Positions 26,901-33,117 of a DNA stretch of 36,124 nt are shown here, one piece after another. This DNA is from an uncultured Prevotella sp. (GTDB lineage: Bacteria; Bacteroidota; Bacteroidia; Bacteroidales; Bacteroidaceae), in assembly GCA_900553595.1 (NCBI GenBank), contig USEC01000018.1, positions 1-36,124 on the forward strand. Direction: 5' to 3'. A program made the position numbers and the translations under genes. The notes beneath the pieces were generated by a model. That model had not been told where the DNA came from and did not search any database. It saw only the letters and a list, made by a program, of their open reading frames with translations. Position 1 is the first letter of the stretch; each line of letters starts with the position of its first letter.

Positions 26901-27195
26901 GCTGCAGAGTCACGCCCTTTGCTTCTTTAGGCTGGTAACCGATGTAGGTCACCTTGATAGTGTAGGGTCCGCCAACACGCATACCTTGAATGGTGTAGCG
27001 TCCATCGACGTTGGTAACTGCGCCATAACGTGTGCCCGAAGGCTCGTGAATGGCTTGGATTGTTGCGCCGACAACACTCTCGTTGCTGCCGCCCAATGTC
27101 ACTTTTCCACTCAGAGCAGATGTTGTCACCTGCGCCAATACTGCCTGCACAATGGCAATCAGCATCACGGAAAGCATGTACAATCTCTTTCTCAT
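23914..27195 (-). CDS. Oar-like TonB-dependent receptor with carboxypeptidase-regulatory domain
   Basis: The 1093-residue outer-membrane protein has a signal peptide ending near residue 21 (AVLAQ), a carboxypeptidase-regulatory-like beta-sandwich (about 25-105, with GATIQAIHEPSGTRYGAVTN near 43), a plug domain (about 120-240, including NFTLDGANLNNNFG) and a large beta-barrel. The plug segment GGGINAVTKSGTNTFKGSAY is typical of the Oar family. The C-terminal strand ends in KMQIGIKYTFN, with a final aromatic-containing strand suited to barrel assembly. No SusD-like partner is adjacent, so it is probably not a glycan-import pair; Oar-type receptors elsewhere have roles in protein secretion or peptide uptake. 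It is intact, unlike the receptor gene at 5533. Confidence 0.93.
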   Translation of the reverse strand: MRKRLYMLSVMLIAIVQAVLAQVTTSALSGKVTLGGSNESVVGATIQAIHEPSGTRYGAVTNVDGRYTIQGMRVGGPYTIKVTYIGYQPKEAKGVTLQLGETHNQNFNMSEDASVLGEVVIRGKASKFAAEKTGASTNISNTQIMNMPTINRSITDIARLSPYSNGMSFAGGDGRSTNFTLDGANLNNNFGLTSKLPGGGSPISMDAIDEVQVVVSPFDVRQTNFIGGGINAVTKSGTNTFKGSAYIYYNNENMHGNRVDDADLGERGKNRTTTYGFTLGGPIVKDKLFFFANAEYTTVPGVANRWAPSEDGRANIDQYISRTKKSDLDRVAQFLKEKYGYDPGSYTNWGADEHNLKLLGRIDWNITNDHHLAVRFNHTANKMWNAPNGNSSDTGYRLRNMDRLSQYSMSFSNSMYSMDNNVTSVTADLNSRFGNEFANQLLFTYTDMKDGRGSDSSIFPFVDIMNGYETLADGTVKQDLSPYMSFGYELFSYNNQVKNKVISLTDNFTWYAGNHKVTAGFNFEHQFANNAYMRGGTGYYRYRSLDDFLTGAAPETVGLAYGYNGATSPTSEVKFNQYGIYLQDEWNVSDRVKLTGGIRFDDIAFNDKDIMTNNAIKALDFGGKHIDTGMWPKSNIQISPRVGFVWDVLGDKSLKVRGGTGLFAGRLPLVFFTNMPSNSGMIQQNPFNAVTKYNQDGTVKSSDPLLNNFKGGLVTDRDKIRELLGAPATITPDDGTLARTIGGVDRNFKMPQVWKSSIAIDYQVPVSFPMTLTTEFIYTKKINDVMLKNYNIKDDTSGWEHLNGADNRLVYPKNFTYYSNINDACVLTNTHKGHGYTFNITATAEPLKNLNVMAAYTHTVMKEVSGMPGSNASSAWSGLYTINGPNFSNVQNSQYVVPDRIIANVSYKYAKDHFSLFYQGYSPSGYSFLYNGDINGDGIKNDLMYIPRNDSEIKFASDADREAFWKFVEQDKYLKNHKGEYAEAYSARAPFIHRFDFRWAHDFDVKVGNTRNRLQLSLDIMNVGNLFNSKWGVAKNMTSCNNGQILKVNKVENNTPVFSMMKVNGEYATKTWNFNHNYDQCWKMQIGIKYTFN

Positions 27196-27589
27196 AACTG
27201 TTTTTTTGAAATGTTAAAGACTCAATTCCCCATTTGCATGGAGGTTTACCTATTTAAATGAATTTTGATTTGCTTGCAAAATTAAACATTATTTATTACA
27301 AAAGTGTTACTTTTTTCAAAAAAATTAAGATTGTACACATTTTTCTCTGTTTGTACTTAAAATATATGTGTTTTGCAGGTATTTCTTCGCTTAAAACGGT
27401 GGGTGATGGGTTGGAAAATGCGTCTTTTTTTGTCCGTATTGCAAACAAGGCTTCCTTGCACTCAAAAGAAGCCTTGTTTGGAGTGAAAAGAAGCCTTGTT
27501 TGTGAGGCAAAGAAGCCTTGTTTGGAAACGGGGTGGGGCGTGGTTTCGATGTGAGGGTGTATTGTACTGGGAGACAATGGGTTGTGTGG
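27196..27589. other. Intergenic region upstream of the Oar-like receptor
   Basis: No gene is supported. It contains 22-bp repeat locus C and a minus-strand TAATTTTG -7-like box near 27281-27288 without a -33 at normal spacing. Frames through the repeat are by-products. Confidence 0.6.
27440..27535. repeat. 22-bp tandem repeat array, locus C
   Basis: CTTGTTT at 27473, 27495 and 27517 with an exact 22-base period, preceded by an inverted unit AAACAAGGCTTC at 27443-27454. It ends in GAAACGGGGTG like locus A. Confidence 0.85.
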
Positions 27590-28915
27590 CTATTCCACTT
27601 CGATGGCCATTGCCGCATTGTTGATTGTCACTTTTTTCCACAGTCTGAAGAAGTCGAGACCGAGGCGGCCGTAGTTGGCGGAGAGAGCGTTGCTGGTGGA
27701 GAGGGCGGAGACGGGGACATTGCGGAGGGTAAACGGGGTGGAGGATAGGCGCATTGTGAGCGACGGGAGGCGGAAGATGCTGTCGTAGGTCACGCCGCCG
27801 AAACCTGTTGAGGCTGCGATGTCCCATTTTCCTTCGCGGGCTATGTCGGCGGTGTAGTCGCGGTAGAAGGCGTTGCCGAGGGTGGTGGCAGCTGCTCCCG
27901 TGTCGAGGGTGATGGCGAAGGTGTTGCCGCCGTACTCTATCTCTGCGTAAGGTGTGCGCCCTGACGGCGTAAGGCAGATGTTGGGGCGTCGGCGTGATGT
28001 CGTGAGTGTGTCGGAGGAGAGTGTCACTGTGCTCTTTTCGAAGTCTATTATATAATGTGGAAACTGCATGAGCAGGCTTTCGCCGAGTATGCAGCTGTAG
28101 GCGTCGGCGGTGTGGCGGACGCGCTCGTTGCCGCTGTCGAGGTCGAGGATTACGAAGGGTACGTTGCGGAGCGTCAGCGTTCCTATCGTCAGTTCCTTGG
28201 CGATGGCTATGCGTCCCGTGCCGAGTTTTGTGCCTATTACGCTGATTGTGGCGTCGGTGGGAGTGAGGTGGTACTTGGCGGCGAGCTTGGGTGTTATGAC
28301 ATTGTAGGTTGCGCCCGTGTCGAATGTCATTGTGCATTTCTGTCCGTTGAGCCGGCTGCCGATGTGTATGAGCACTTGGGTGGAGTCGGCGCTGAACGGA
28401 ACTGTGCTGAAGGGGACGGTGTGGCTGGTGTTGCCGCCCTTGTCTTTTTTGTAAAGGGCTGACCGGCTGAGTGTGTCGTAGAGGTGTTGCTTCCGGCGCA
28501 GCTCCGCCACTGTCGCCGTGTCGGCGCTTCCTTCGAGCTGGTCGGCAAGGCTTTTCATCGTCGCGCTTGCCTTGGTGTTGTCGCCGAGTCGGGAGTAGGT
28601 TGTGCTGAGGAGCGACAGCATCGACACAACATTGCCCATACCCATTTCCTGCTGATGGTTGCGCACGAGTGTGGTGATGGCTTCCGCCGCCTCTTCGTTG
28701 CGGTTGAATGCGGTGGCGAGCATGGCTTTGGAGAAGCGGCGTATCATGGGCGACATGCTTGCGCTGTCCTTTTCGTAGATGTCGTAAAGGCGGAACCATT
28801 GGCTTCCGTTGATGCATGCTCCGGCTGCGGCGTCGGTTGTGTTGCTGTCCTGTGCAAGGCAGGGTGCGGTGTGGAGGATGAGCAGGAGTGCGAGTGTGTT
28901 GATTACTTTTTTCAT
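27590..28915 (-). CDS. Secreted retropepsin-like aspartyl protease with two DTGA motifs
   Basis: The 441-residue protein has a signal peptide (about residues 1-22) and a helical region (about 40-150) that may be TPR-like. Two aspartyl-protease repeats follow, each with the catalytic motif Asp-Thr-Gly-Ala: FDTGATYNVI at residue 199 and LDTGAAATTLG at residue 338. Two retropepsin-like halves in one chain suggest that the active site forms within the monomer. It resembles the bacterial aspartyl protease family found widely in Bacteroidetes, whose substrates are mostly unknown. It ends with TAG, the only gene here that does so naturally. The long minus-strand frame over 27462-28817 is an out-of-frame shadow. 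Confidence 0.88.
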   Translation of the reverse strand: MKKVINTLALLLILHTAPCLAQDSNTTDAAAGACINGSQWFRLYDIYEKDSASMSPMIRRFSKAMLATAFNRNEEAAEAITTLVRNHQQEMGMGNVVSMLSLLSTTYSRLGDNTKASATMKSLADQLEGSADTATVAELRRKQHLYDTLSRSALYKKDKGGNTSHTVPFSTVPFSADSTQVLIHIGSRLNGQKCTMTFDTGATYNVITPKLAAKYHLTPTDATISVIGTKLGTGRIAIAKELTIGTLTLRNVPFVILDLDSGNERVRHTADAYSCILGESLLMQFPHYIIDFEKSTVTLSSDTLTTSRRRPNICLTPSGRTPYAEIEYGGNTFAITLDTGAAATTLGNAFYRDYTADIAREGKWDIAASTGFGGVTYDSIFRLPSLTMRLSSTPFTLRNVPVSALSTSNALSANYGRLGLDFFRLWKKVTINNAAMAIEVE

Positions 28916-28977
28916 AAGAGTGTGGTAGGCGGATGTGGTGTGCAGAGTGGAAATCTGATGACCGAGTTGGGATTAAC

Positions 28978-29040
28978 GAAAAAACTTGGCAATCTTCGGT
29001 GGATTCCGTGGCCGGTTGTGCCGAAGATTGTCAAGTTTTA
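28978..29040 (-). terminator. Terminator of the rsmI-lipoprotein operon
   Basis: A long stem, ACTTGACAATCTTCGG on the minus strand against CCGAAGATTGCCAAGT, has one G-U-type change and an inner GGCC hairpin in the loop, with T6 after it. It lies 19 bases after the lipoprotein stop codon. Confidence 0.85.
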
Positions 29041-29058
29041 TCAGTCGTTGCTATGTCG

Positions 29059-29913
29059 TTATTTCACTACAATGACGAGGTATTTGCTTGTTGACCAGAA
29101 CAGCTGCGGGTTGTTTATGCGCAGAACGTACTGTTTGTTGGCGTCGCGTTGCAGCGTGTAGCTGCTTGACGGGTGCATGGTGAGGATGCGTGCCGACTTG
29201 GAGTAGAGCTTCACTTCCTTCTCCACACGGATGTCTATCTTTGTGAAGTAGTTCTTGTTGAAGTTGGCTTCGAGCACCTTGTTGCCGTCGATGATGCGCT
29301 GTTCCTTCAGTTCCTTCTTTGTTCCGAACACGAACCATGCTGTGTTGAGCTGCTGGTCCTGCTTGTGTATCGTTGCACTCTTCTGTGATGACTCTGTCTT
29401 CAGGTCGCTCACGTTGGTGTTGAGGTTGTTTATTGTCTCGTCGAGAGCGGCGATGTGTATGTCCTTGGCGTCGAGTTCGGCACGCAGCTGTCGCAGCTGC
29501 TGGTCCTTGGCGTCAAGCTGTTTCACGAGTTCCTCCACGGTCTTGCGCAGCTCGTCGCCCTTGATGCTGCTCTCGCGGAGCTGCTGGCGGAGTTTTGCCA
29601 TGAGCACACGGTTCTGCTTCATGGTGTTGGATATGAACTGTATGTTCTCCACCATCTGTCTGTGCTTGTCGGCTCCTTCGCCGTCTTTCACTATGCTTAC
29701 ACGGTTTTCAGCCTCGTTTATCTCGCGGAGTCCTTCCTGTATTTCGTTGAAGGTCTCCATCATGTCGTTGATTTCGTTGTCCTTCTGTGATATTATCTTT
29801 TGCAGCGAGTCGGCCTGTTCCATGATTGCCAAATCGGTTTTCTTGCCTTCTCCCTTGCATCCTGCAAGGGCAAAGAGTGCCAGTCCCAGCACTAAAATAG
29901 ATAGGTGCTTCAT
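29059..29913 (-). CDS. Coiled-coil lipoprotein of unknown function
   Basis: The 284-residue protein has a lipoprotein signal with lipobox LAGC (Cys19). Residues about 30-185 are rich in Glu, Lys, Gln and Leu in heptad-like spacing (for example LRQQLRESSIKGDELRKTVEEL and QLDAKDQQLRQLRAELDAKD, given in part), which indicates a long coiled coil. The C-terminal third, after NTAWFVFGTKKEL, looks like a small folded domain ending with beta strands. It should be anchored to a membrane in the periplasm. Its ATG overlaps the rsmI stop codon (ATGA), so it is translationally coupled to rsmI. No function was recognised; a cell-envelope spacer or scaffold role is a guess. Confidence 0.8.
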   Translation of the reverse strand: MKHLSILVLGLALFALAGCKGEGKKTDLAIMEQADSLQKIISQKDNEINDMMETFNEIQEGLREINEAENRVSIVKDGEGADKHRQMVENIQFISNTMKQNRVLMAKLRQQLRESSIKGDELRKTVEELVKQLDAKDQQLRQLRAELDAKDIHIAALDETINNLNTNVSDLKTESSQKSATIHKQDQQLNTAWFVFGTKKELKEQRIIDGNKVLEANFNKNYFTKIDIRVEKEVKLYSKSARILTMHPSSSYTLQRDANKQYVLRINNPQLFWSTSKYLVIVVK

Positions 29914-30614
29914 AATTTTTCTTTTAAGTTTTTCTTTTCTTTACTGTTATAACCCGCCACTACGATTACTATCTCGCCTCGTGGCTCTGTCTGTGTGAAG
30001 TGTTCCGTTACTTCGGCGAGTGTTCCTCGTACGCTTTCTTCATGTACTTTCGATATTTCGCGGCACACGCTTACTTGGCGTTCTGGACCGAACGTGTCGG
30101 CAAACTGCGTGAGAGTCTTCACAAGTCTGTAGGGCGATTCGTAGAAAATCATCGTTCGTGACTCTTCACGCAGACTGTTTAACAGAGTCTGACGACCTTT
30201 CTTCTGCGGAAGGAAACCTTCGAAACAGAAGCGGTCGCACGGCAGTCCCGACGACACTATTGCCGGAATACATGCCGTTGCACCAGGCAGACACTGTACG
30301 GTGATGCCCGCCTTCGCAGCCTCGCGGGCGAGGAAGAATCCGGGATCGCTTATGCCCGGCGTGCCGGCATCGCTTATCAGGGCGACGGTCTGCCCGGCTT
30401 TGAGCCGCTCCACAATGTTGGCACTTGTGCCGTGCTCGTTGAACTTGTGGTGCGACATGAGACGGTTCTGTATGTCGAAGTGCTTCAACAGAGTCCCGGA
30501 TGTACGCGTGTCCTCGGCAAGCACTATGTCTGCCTCTTTCAGAATGCGTATGGCGCGGAGTGTCATGTCCTCCATGTTACCCACCGGAGTGGGCACAATG
30601 TACAATATACCCAT
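29910..30614 (-). CDS. rsmI: 16S rRNA (cytidine-2'-O-)-methyltransferase RsmI
   Basis: The 234-residue protein is the RsmI enzyme that methylates the ribose of C1402 in 16S rRNA. It has the N-terminal YIVPTPVGNMEDMTLRA, then LAEDTRTSGTLLKHF, and the SAM-binding loop ISDAGTPGISDPG near residue 85. The frame extends upstream to 30662, but the start at 30614 gives the conserved MGILYIVPTPVGN end. A full consensus promoter lies just before it, leaving a leader of only a few bases. It is followed by the lipoprotein gene with an ATGA overlap. Confidence 0.96.
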   Translation of the reverse strand: MGILYIVPTPVGNMEDMTLRAIRILKEADIVLAEDTRTSGTLLKHFDIQNRLMSHHKFNEHGTSANIVERLKAGQTVALISDAGTPGISDPGFFLAREAAKAGITVQCLPGATACIPAIVSSGLPCDRFCFEGFLPQKKGRQTLLNSLREESRTMIFYESPYRLVKTLTQFADTFGPERQVSVCREISKVHEESVRGTLAEVTEHFTQTEPRGEIVIVVAGYNSKEKKNLKEKL

Positions 30615-30622
30615 AATGTCGG

Positions 30623-30653
30623 CAAATATAATGAATTCTTCTTCACCCTCAAA
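30623..30653 (-). promoter_or_regulatory. Promoter of rsmI (near-leaderless)
   Basis: On the minus strand TTTG (30650-30653), 19 bases, TATATTTG (30623-30630): a full match. The ATG at 30614 is 8 bases after the box, so the leader should be about 3-5 nt. Confidence 0.7.
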
Positions 30654-30669
30654 AAAAACCAACTGTTTC

Positions 30670-30701
30670 TTTGCATTTTTTAAAACGTCTTTGTAATTTT
30701 G
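30670..30701 (+). promoter_or_regulatory. Promoter of tdk (near-leaderless)
   Basis: TTTG (30670-30673), 20 bases, TAATTTTG (30694-30701): a full match. The ATG at 30710 lies 8 bases after the box. Confidence 0.7.
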
Positions 30702-30709
30702 TGCTCATC

Positions 30710-31300
30710 ATGACAGTAAATTTAGTCGGCGAACAGCATCGCCAGGGAAGAATAGAAGTGATATGCGGCTCGATGTTTTCGGGAAAGACCGAGGAACTTA
30801 TCCGCCGCATAAAGAGAGCGACATTCGCTCGGCAGAAGGTTGTAATCTTTAAGCCGCAGATTGACACGCGCTACTCCGACGAAAATGTGGTGAGTCACGA
30901 CCGCAACGCCGTCGTTTCGAAGCCCGTCGGCACGGCGGACGACATACTCGCGCAGCTCGACACACTCACGAATGTGGATGTGGTGGGAATAGACGAGGCA
31001 CAGTTCTTCGACGAACGCCTCACCGAAGTGTGCGACATCCTGGCATCAAGGGGCATCCGCGTCATCATAGCGGGGCTTGACATGGACTTCAAGTGCCACC
31101 CGTTCGGAGCCATACCGTCGCTTTGTGCCATCGCCGACGAGGTGACAAAGGTGCATGCCATCTGCGTGAAATGCGGCAATCTGGCTTATGTCAGCCATCG
31201 TCTTGTGAGCAATGACAGTCAGGTTCTCATCGGCGAACAGGCTGAATACGAGCCGCTCTGTCGTGAATGCTACCGCAAGTGCACCGCCGCTGAAGGCTGA
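30710..31300 (+). CDS. tdk: Thymidine kinase
   Basis: The 196-residue protein is a TK1-type thymidine kinase for salvage of thymidine to dTMP. The P-loop GSMFSGKTEEL starts at residue 20, a Walker B-like VVGIDEAQFFDE is near 92, and a zinc-binding set CxxC (Cys152, Cys155) and CxxC (Cys184, Cys187) marks the type II fold. The frame is open from 30671, but the promoter box lies inside that extension, so the start is placed at 30710. The AI-2E family gene follows about 90 bases downstream on the same strand. Confidence 0.96.
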   Translation: MTVNLVGEQHRQGRIEVICGSMFSGKTEELIRRIKRATFARQKVVIFKPQIDTRYSDENVVSHDRNAVVSKPVGTADDILAQLDTLTNVDVVGIDEAQFFDERLTEVCDILASRGIRVIIAGLDMDFKCHPFGAIPSLCAIADEVTKVHAICVKCGNLAYVSHRLVSNDSQVLIGEQAEYEPLCRECYRKCTAAEG

Positions 31301-31390
31301 TTTGCATGCCTGACACCACTCCCGCACACGCTGCCGGAAGCATGGCGGCGTGACATGACTTGACCGAAACGAACCAAAAACAAATTGCTT

Positions 31391-32500
31391 ATGCCGGAAC
31401 AGAAAATTACACTCGACCGTCTTGTGCGCTGGCTCTCTGTCGGCGGCATAACTCTTGCCGTGTTCTTCATAACCAAATATCTGAGCAGCGTGCTGCTCCC
31501 CTTCGTCGTGGCATGGCTCTTCGCCTATCTGCTCTATCCCATGGTGAAGTTCATCCAGTACAGAATGCATGTCAAGGTGAGGGCCATTGCCATCATCATC
31601 GCCATGCTTCTCGTCCTGAGCGTGGTGGGACTTATGGTCTATTTCATATTCCCGCCGATGATAGACCAGTTCCAGAAACTCTACGGCTACCTCATGCACT
31701 GGCTGCACCAGACCACACATACCAACGACCTCACCACCCTTGTGCGCCGTTGGATGGAGGACAATCAGGAGCAGGTGGAACGCTTCTTCAAGAGCAAGGA
31801 CTTCAGCGACACGCTGAAAAGCACCATGCCCAAGCTGTTTGAAGTGATAGGACAGACGGCGAACATAATAATGAGCGTGGTGGCTTCGTGCATCACCTTA
31901 TTATATATGTTCTTCATTTTGCTCGATTACGAGTTCCTGACGACCAACTGGATACGCATCTTCCCAGTGAAAAACCGCCCGTTCTGGCACGAACTGGCGC
32001 AGGATGTGGAGCGCGAGCTCAATAACTATATACGCGGACAGAGTATGGTGGCGCTGTGCATGGGCATCATGTTCTGCATAGGGTTCAGCATCATGGACTT
32101 CCCGATGGCAATAGGCCTGGGCATACTCATAGGCGTTATGGACCTCGTGCCCTATTTGCACACGTTCGCACTCATACCCACCGCTTTCCTCGCCATGCTC
32201 AAAGCAGCCGATACGGGGCAGAACTTCTGGATGGTATTCGGTCTGGCTGTGGGACTGTTCATCGTGGTTCAGATAATCACCGACATGGTGGTCACACCTA
32301 AAATCATGGGTAAGGCGATGGGGCTCAACCCTGCCATACTCCTTCTTTCGCTCTCCGTATGGGGCGCATTGCTCGGGTTTATCGGCGTCATCATAGCCCT
32401 TCCGCTCACGACACTGCTCATAGCCTACTGGCAACGCTATGTCACAAAGGAGGCGAAACGGCCCTCAAAAGCGGTGGAAAAGACAGAAACGACAGGATGA
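31391..32500 (+). CDS. AI-2E/PerM-family polytopic membrane protein
   Basis: The 369-residue protein has the AI-2E-transporter (PerM/YdiK) layout: two hydrophobic helices near residues 15-58, one near 70-90, a soluble helical stretch (about 90-150), then a cluster of helices from about 155 on, with MGIMFCIGFSIMDFPMAIGLG near 220 and VVTPKIMGKAMGLNPA near 300. The last motif is a family hallmark. The family name reflects a proposed AI-2 export role for one member; others act as sodium/proton antiporters, so the substrate is open. The first codon of the frame is TTG at 31385; ATG at 31391 is the likelier start. It lies downstream of tdk and may share its transcript. Confidence 0.9.
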   Translation: MPEQKITLDRLVRWLSVGGITLAVFFITKYLSSVLLPFVVAWLFAYLLYPMVKFIQYRMHVKVRAIAIIIAMLLVLSVVGLMVYFIFPPMIDQFQKLYGYLMHWLHQTTHTNDLTTLVRRWMEDNQEQVERFFKSKDFSDTLKSTMPKLFEVIGQTANIIMSVVASCITLLYMFFILLDYEFLTTNWIRIFPVKNRPFWHELAQDVERELNNYIRGQSMVALCMGIMFCIGFSIMDFPMAIGLGILIGVMDLVPYLHTFALIPTAFLAMLKAADTGQNFWMVFGLAVGLFIVVQIITDMVVTPKIMGKAMGLNPAILLLSLSVWGALLGFIGVIIALPLTTLLIAYWQRYVTKEAKRPSKAVEKTETTG

Positions 32501-32565
32501 CAACGCTCTGACGACTGTGGAAAGGCACGTTTTTTAAGCGTAAAACACAAAAAATGCAGAATTTA

Positions 32566-32597
32566 TTTGCGCATTTGAAAATAAAAGGCTACCTTTG
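32566..32597 (+). promoter_or_regulatory. Promoter of tRNA-Lys
   Basis: TTTG (32566-32569), 20 bases, TACCTTTG (32590-32597): a full match, about 30 bases before the tRNA. Confidence 0.75.
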
Positions 32598-32628
32598 CAC
32601 TCGCTTTTGAAACATAAGGCATTACGGA

Positions 32629-32701
32629 GATCCGTTAGCTCAGCTGGTAGAGCACAACACTTTTAATGTTGGGGTCTTGGGTTCGAGCCCCAAACGGATC
32701 A
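32629..32701 (+). tRNA. tRNA-Lys (anticodon UUU)
   Basis: The cloverleaf is complete. GATCCGT pairs with ACGGATC, the D stem is GCTC/GAGC, the anticodon stem CAACA/TGTTG encloses loop CTTTTAA with anticodon TTT, and the T arm is TTGGG-TTCGAGC-CCCAA. The discriminator base is A. The 3' CCA is encoded at 32702-32704. The AT-rich island begins shortly after its 3' end. Confidence 0.97.
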
Positions 32702-32706
32702 CCACC

Positions 32707-32739
32707 AAAGAGGACTTTCTTTCGGGAAAGTCCTCTTTT
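32707..32739 (+). terminator. tRNA-Lys terminator
   Basis: AAGAGGACTTTC pairs with GAAAGTCCTCTT around a ttcgg-type loop, followed by T4. Confidence 0.85.
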
Positions 32740-32799
32740 CGTTTGTGCCATCTCCAAAATCCGCTGACCCTGTTTGTCACATCATTCGACAACTGAAAT

Positions 32800-33105
32800 A
32801 TGTTAAAATCAGACATAATCAGTCAGAAAAATGATATACGATCAGCAGACCCTTTATTCCTGCCTTTTATATTGTGGGCTTACAATACTATTTACGTTTG
32901 GAGTTGTTTTTATGGTATATTTTTCCTTTTTGTGTATCAAAATTTTGCTGAAGCCATCTGTAATATAGAAAAATTCAGTAACTTTGTTTTTGCAACCCTA
33001 GTGATTGTTGTTTGTAAATTATTGGCGTTTAATATATTAAAAACCACGATATTTCCTCTAATCATTAAATTATCAGTTACTTATATTTTGTTGAATTCAC
33101 TTTAA
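32800..33105 (+). CDS. Possible small membrane protein, doubtful
   Basis: This 101-codon frame in AT-rich DNA encodes three hydrophobic stretches (about residues 19-47, 63-82 and 85-100) and could be a small membrane protein ahead of the CoiA-SLOG gene. Against it: hydrophobic residues arise readily from AT-rich non-coding DNA, no promoter or ribosome-binding site is visible, and a -7-like TAACTTTG box lies inside it at 32979-32986. I did not recognise a family. It may simply be the leader region of the next gene. Confidence 0.3.
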   Translation: MLKSDIISQKNDIRSADPLFLPFILWAYNTIYVWSCFYGIFFLFVYQNFAEAICNIEKFSNFVFATLVIVVCKLLAFNILKTTIFPLIIKLSVTYILLNSL

Positions 33106-33117
33106 ATTGAATCTAAT

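Noticed and set aside
23914..27195. SusC-type glycan importer
   Set aside because: No SusD-like gene is adjacent and the plug region resembles Oar-type receptors instead.
27462..28817. Long arginine/histidine-rich frame on the minus strand
   Set aside because: It is the +1 frame of the aspartyl protease gene; the translation has no recognisable fold and ends in the 22-bp repeat.
31391..32500. A dedicated AI-2 signalling circuit formed by luxS and the AI-2E-family protein
   Set aside because: The genes are 18 kb apart and not co-regulated by any visible signal, and AI-2E-family proteins often act as ion antiporters.
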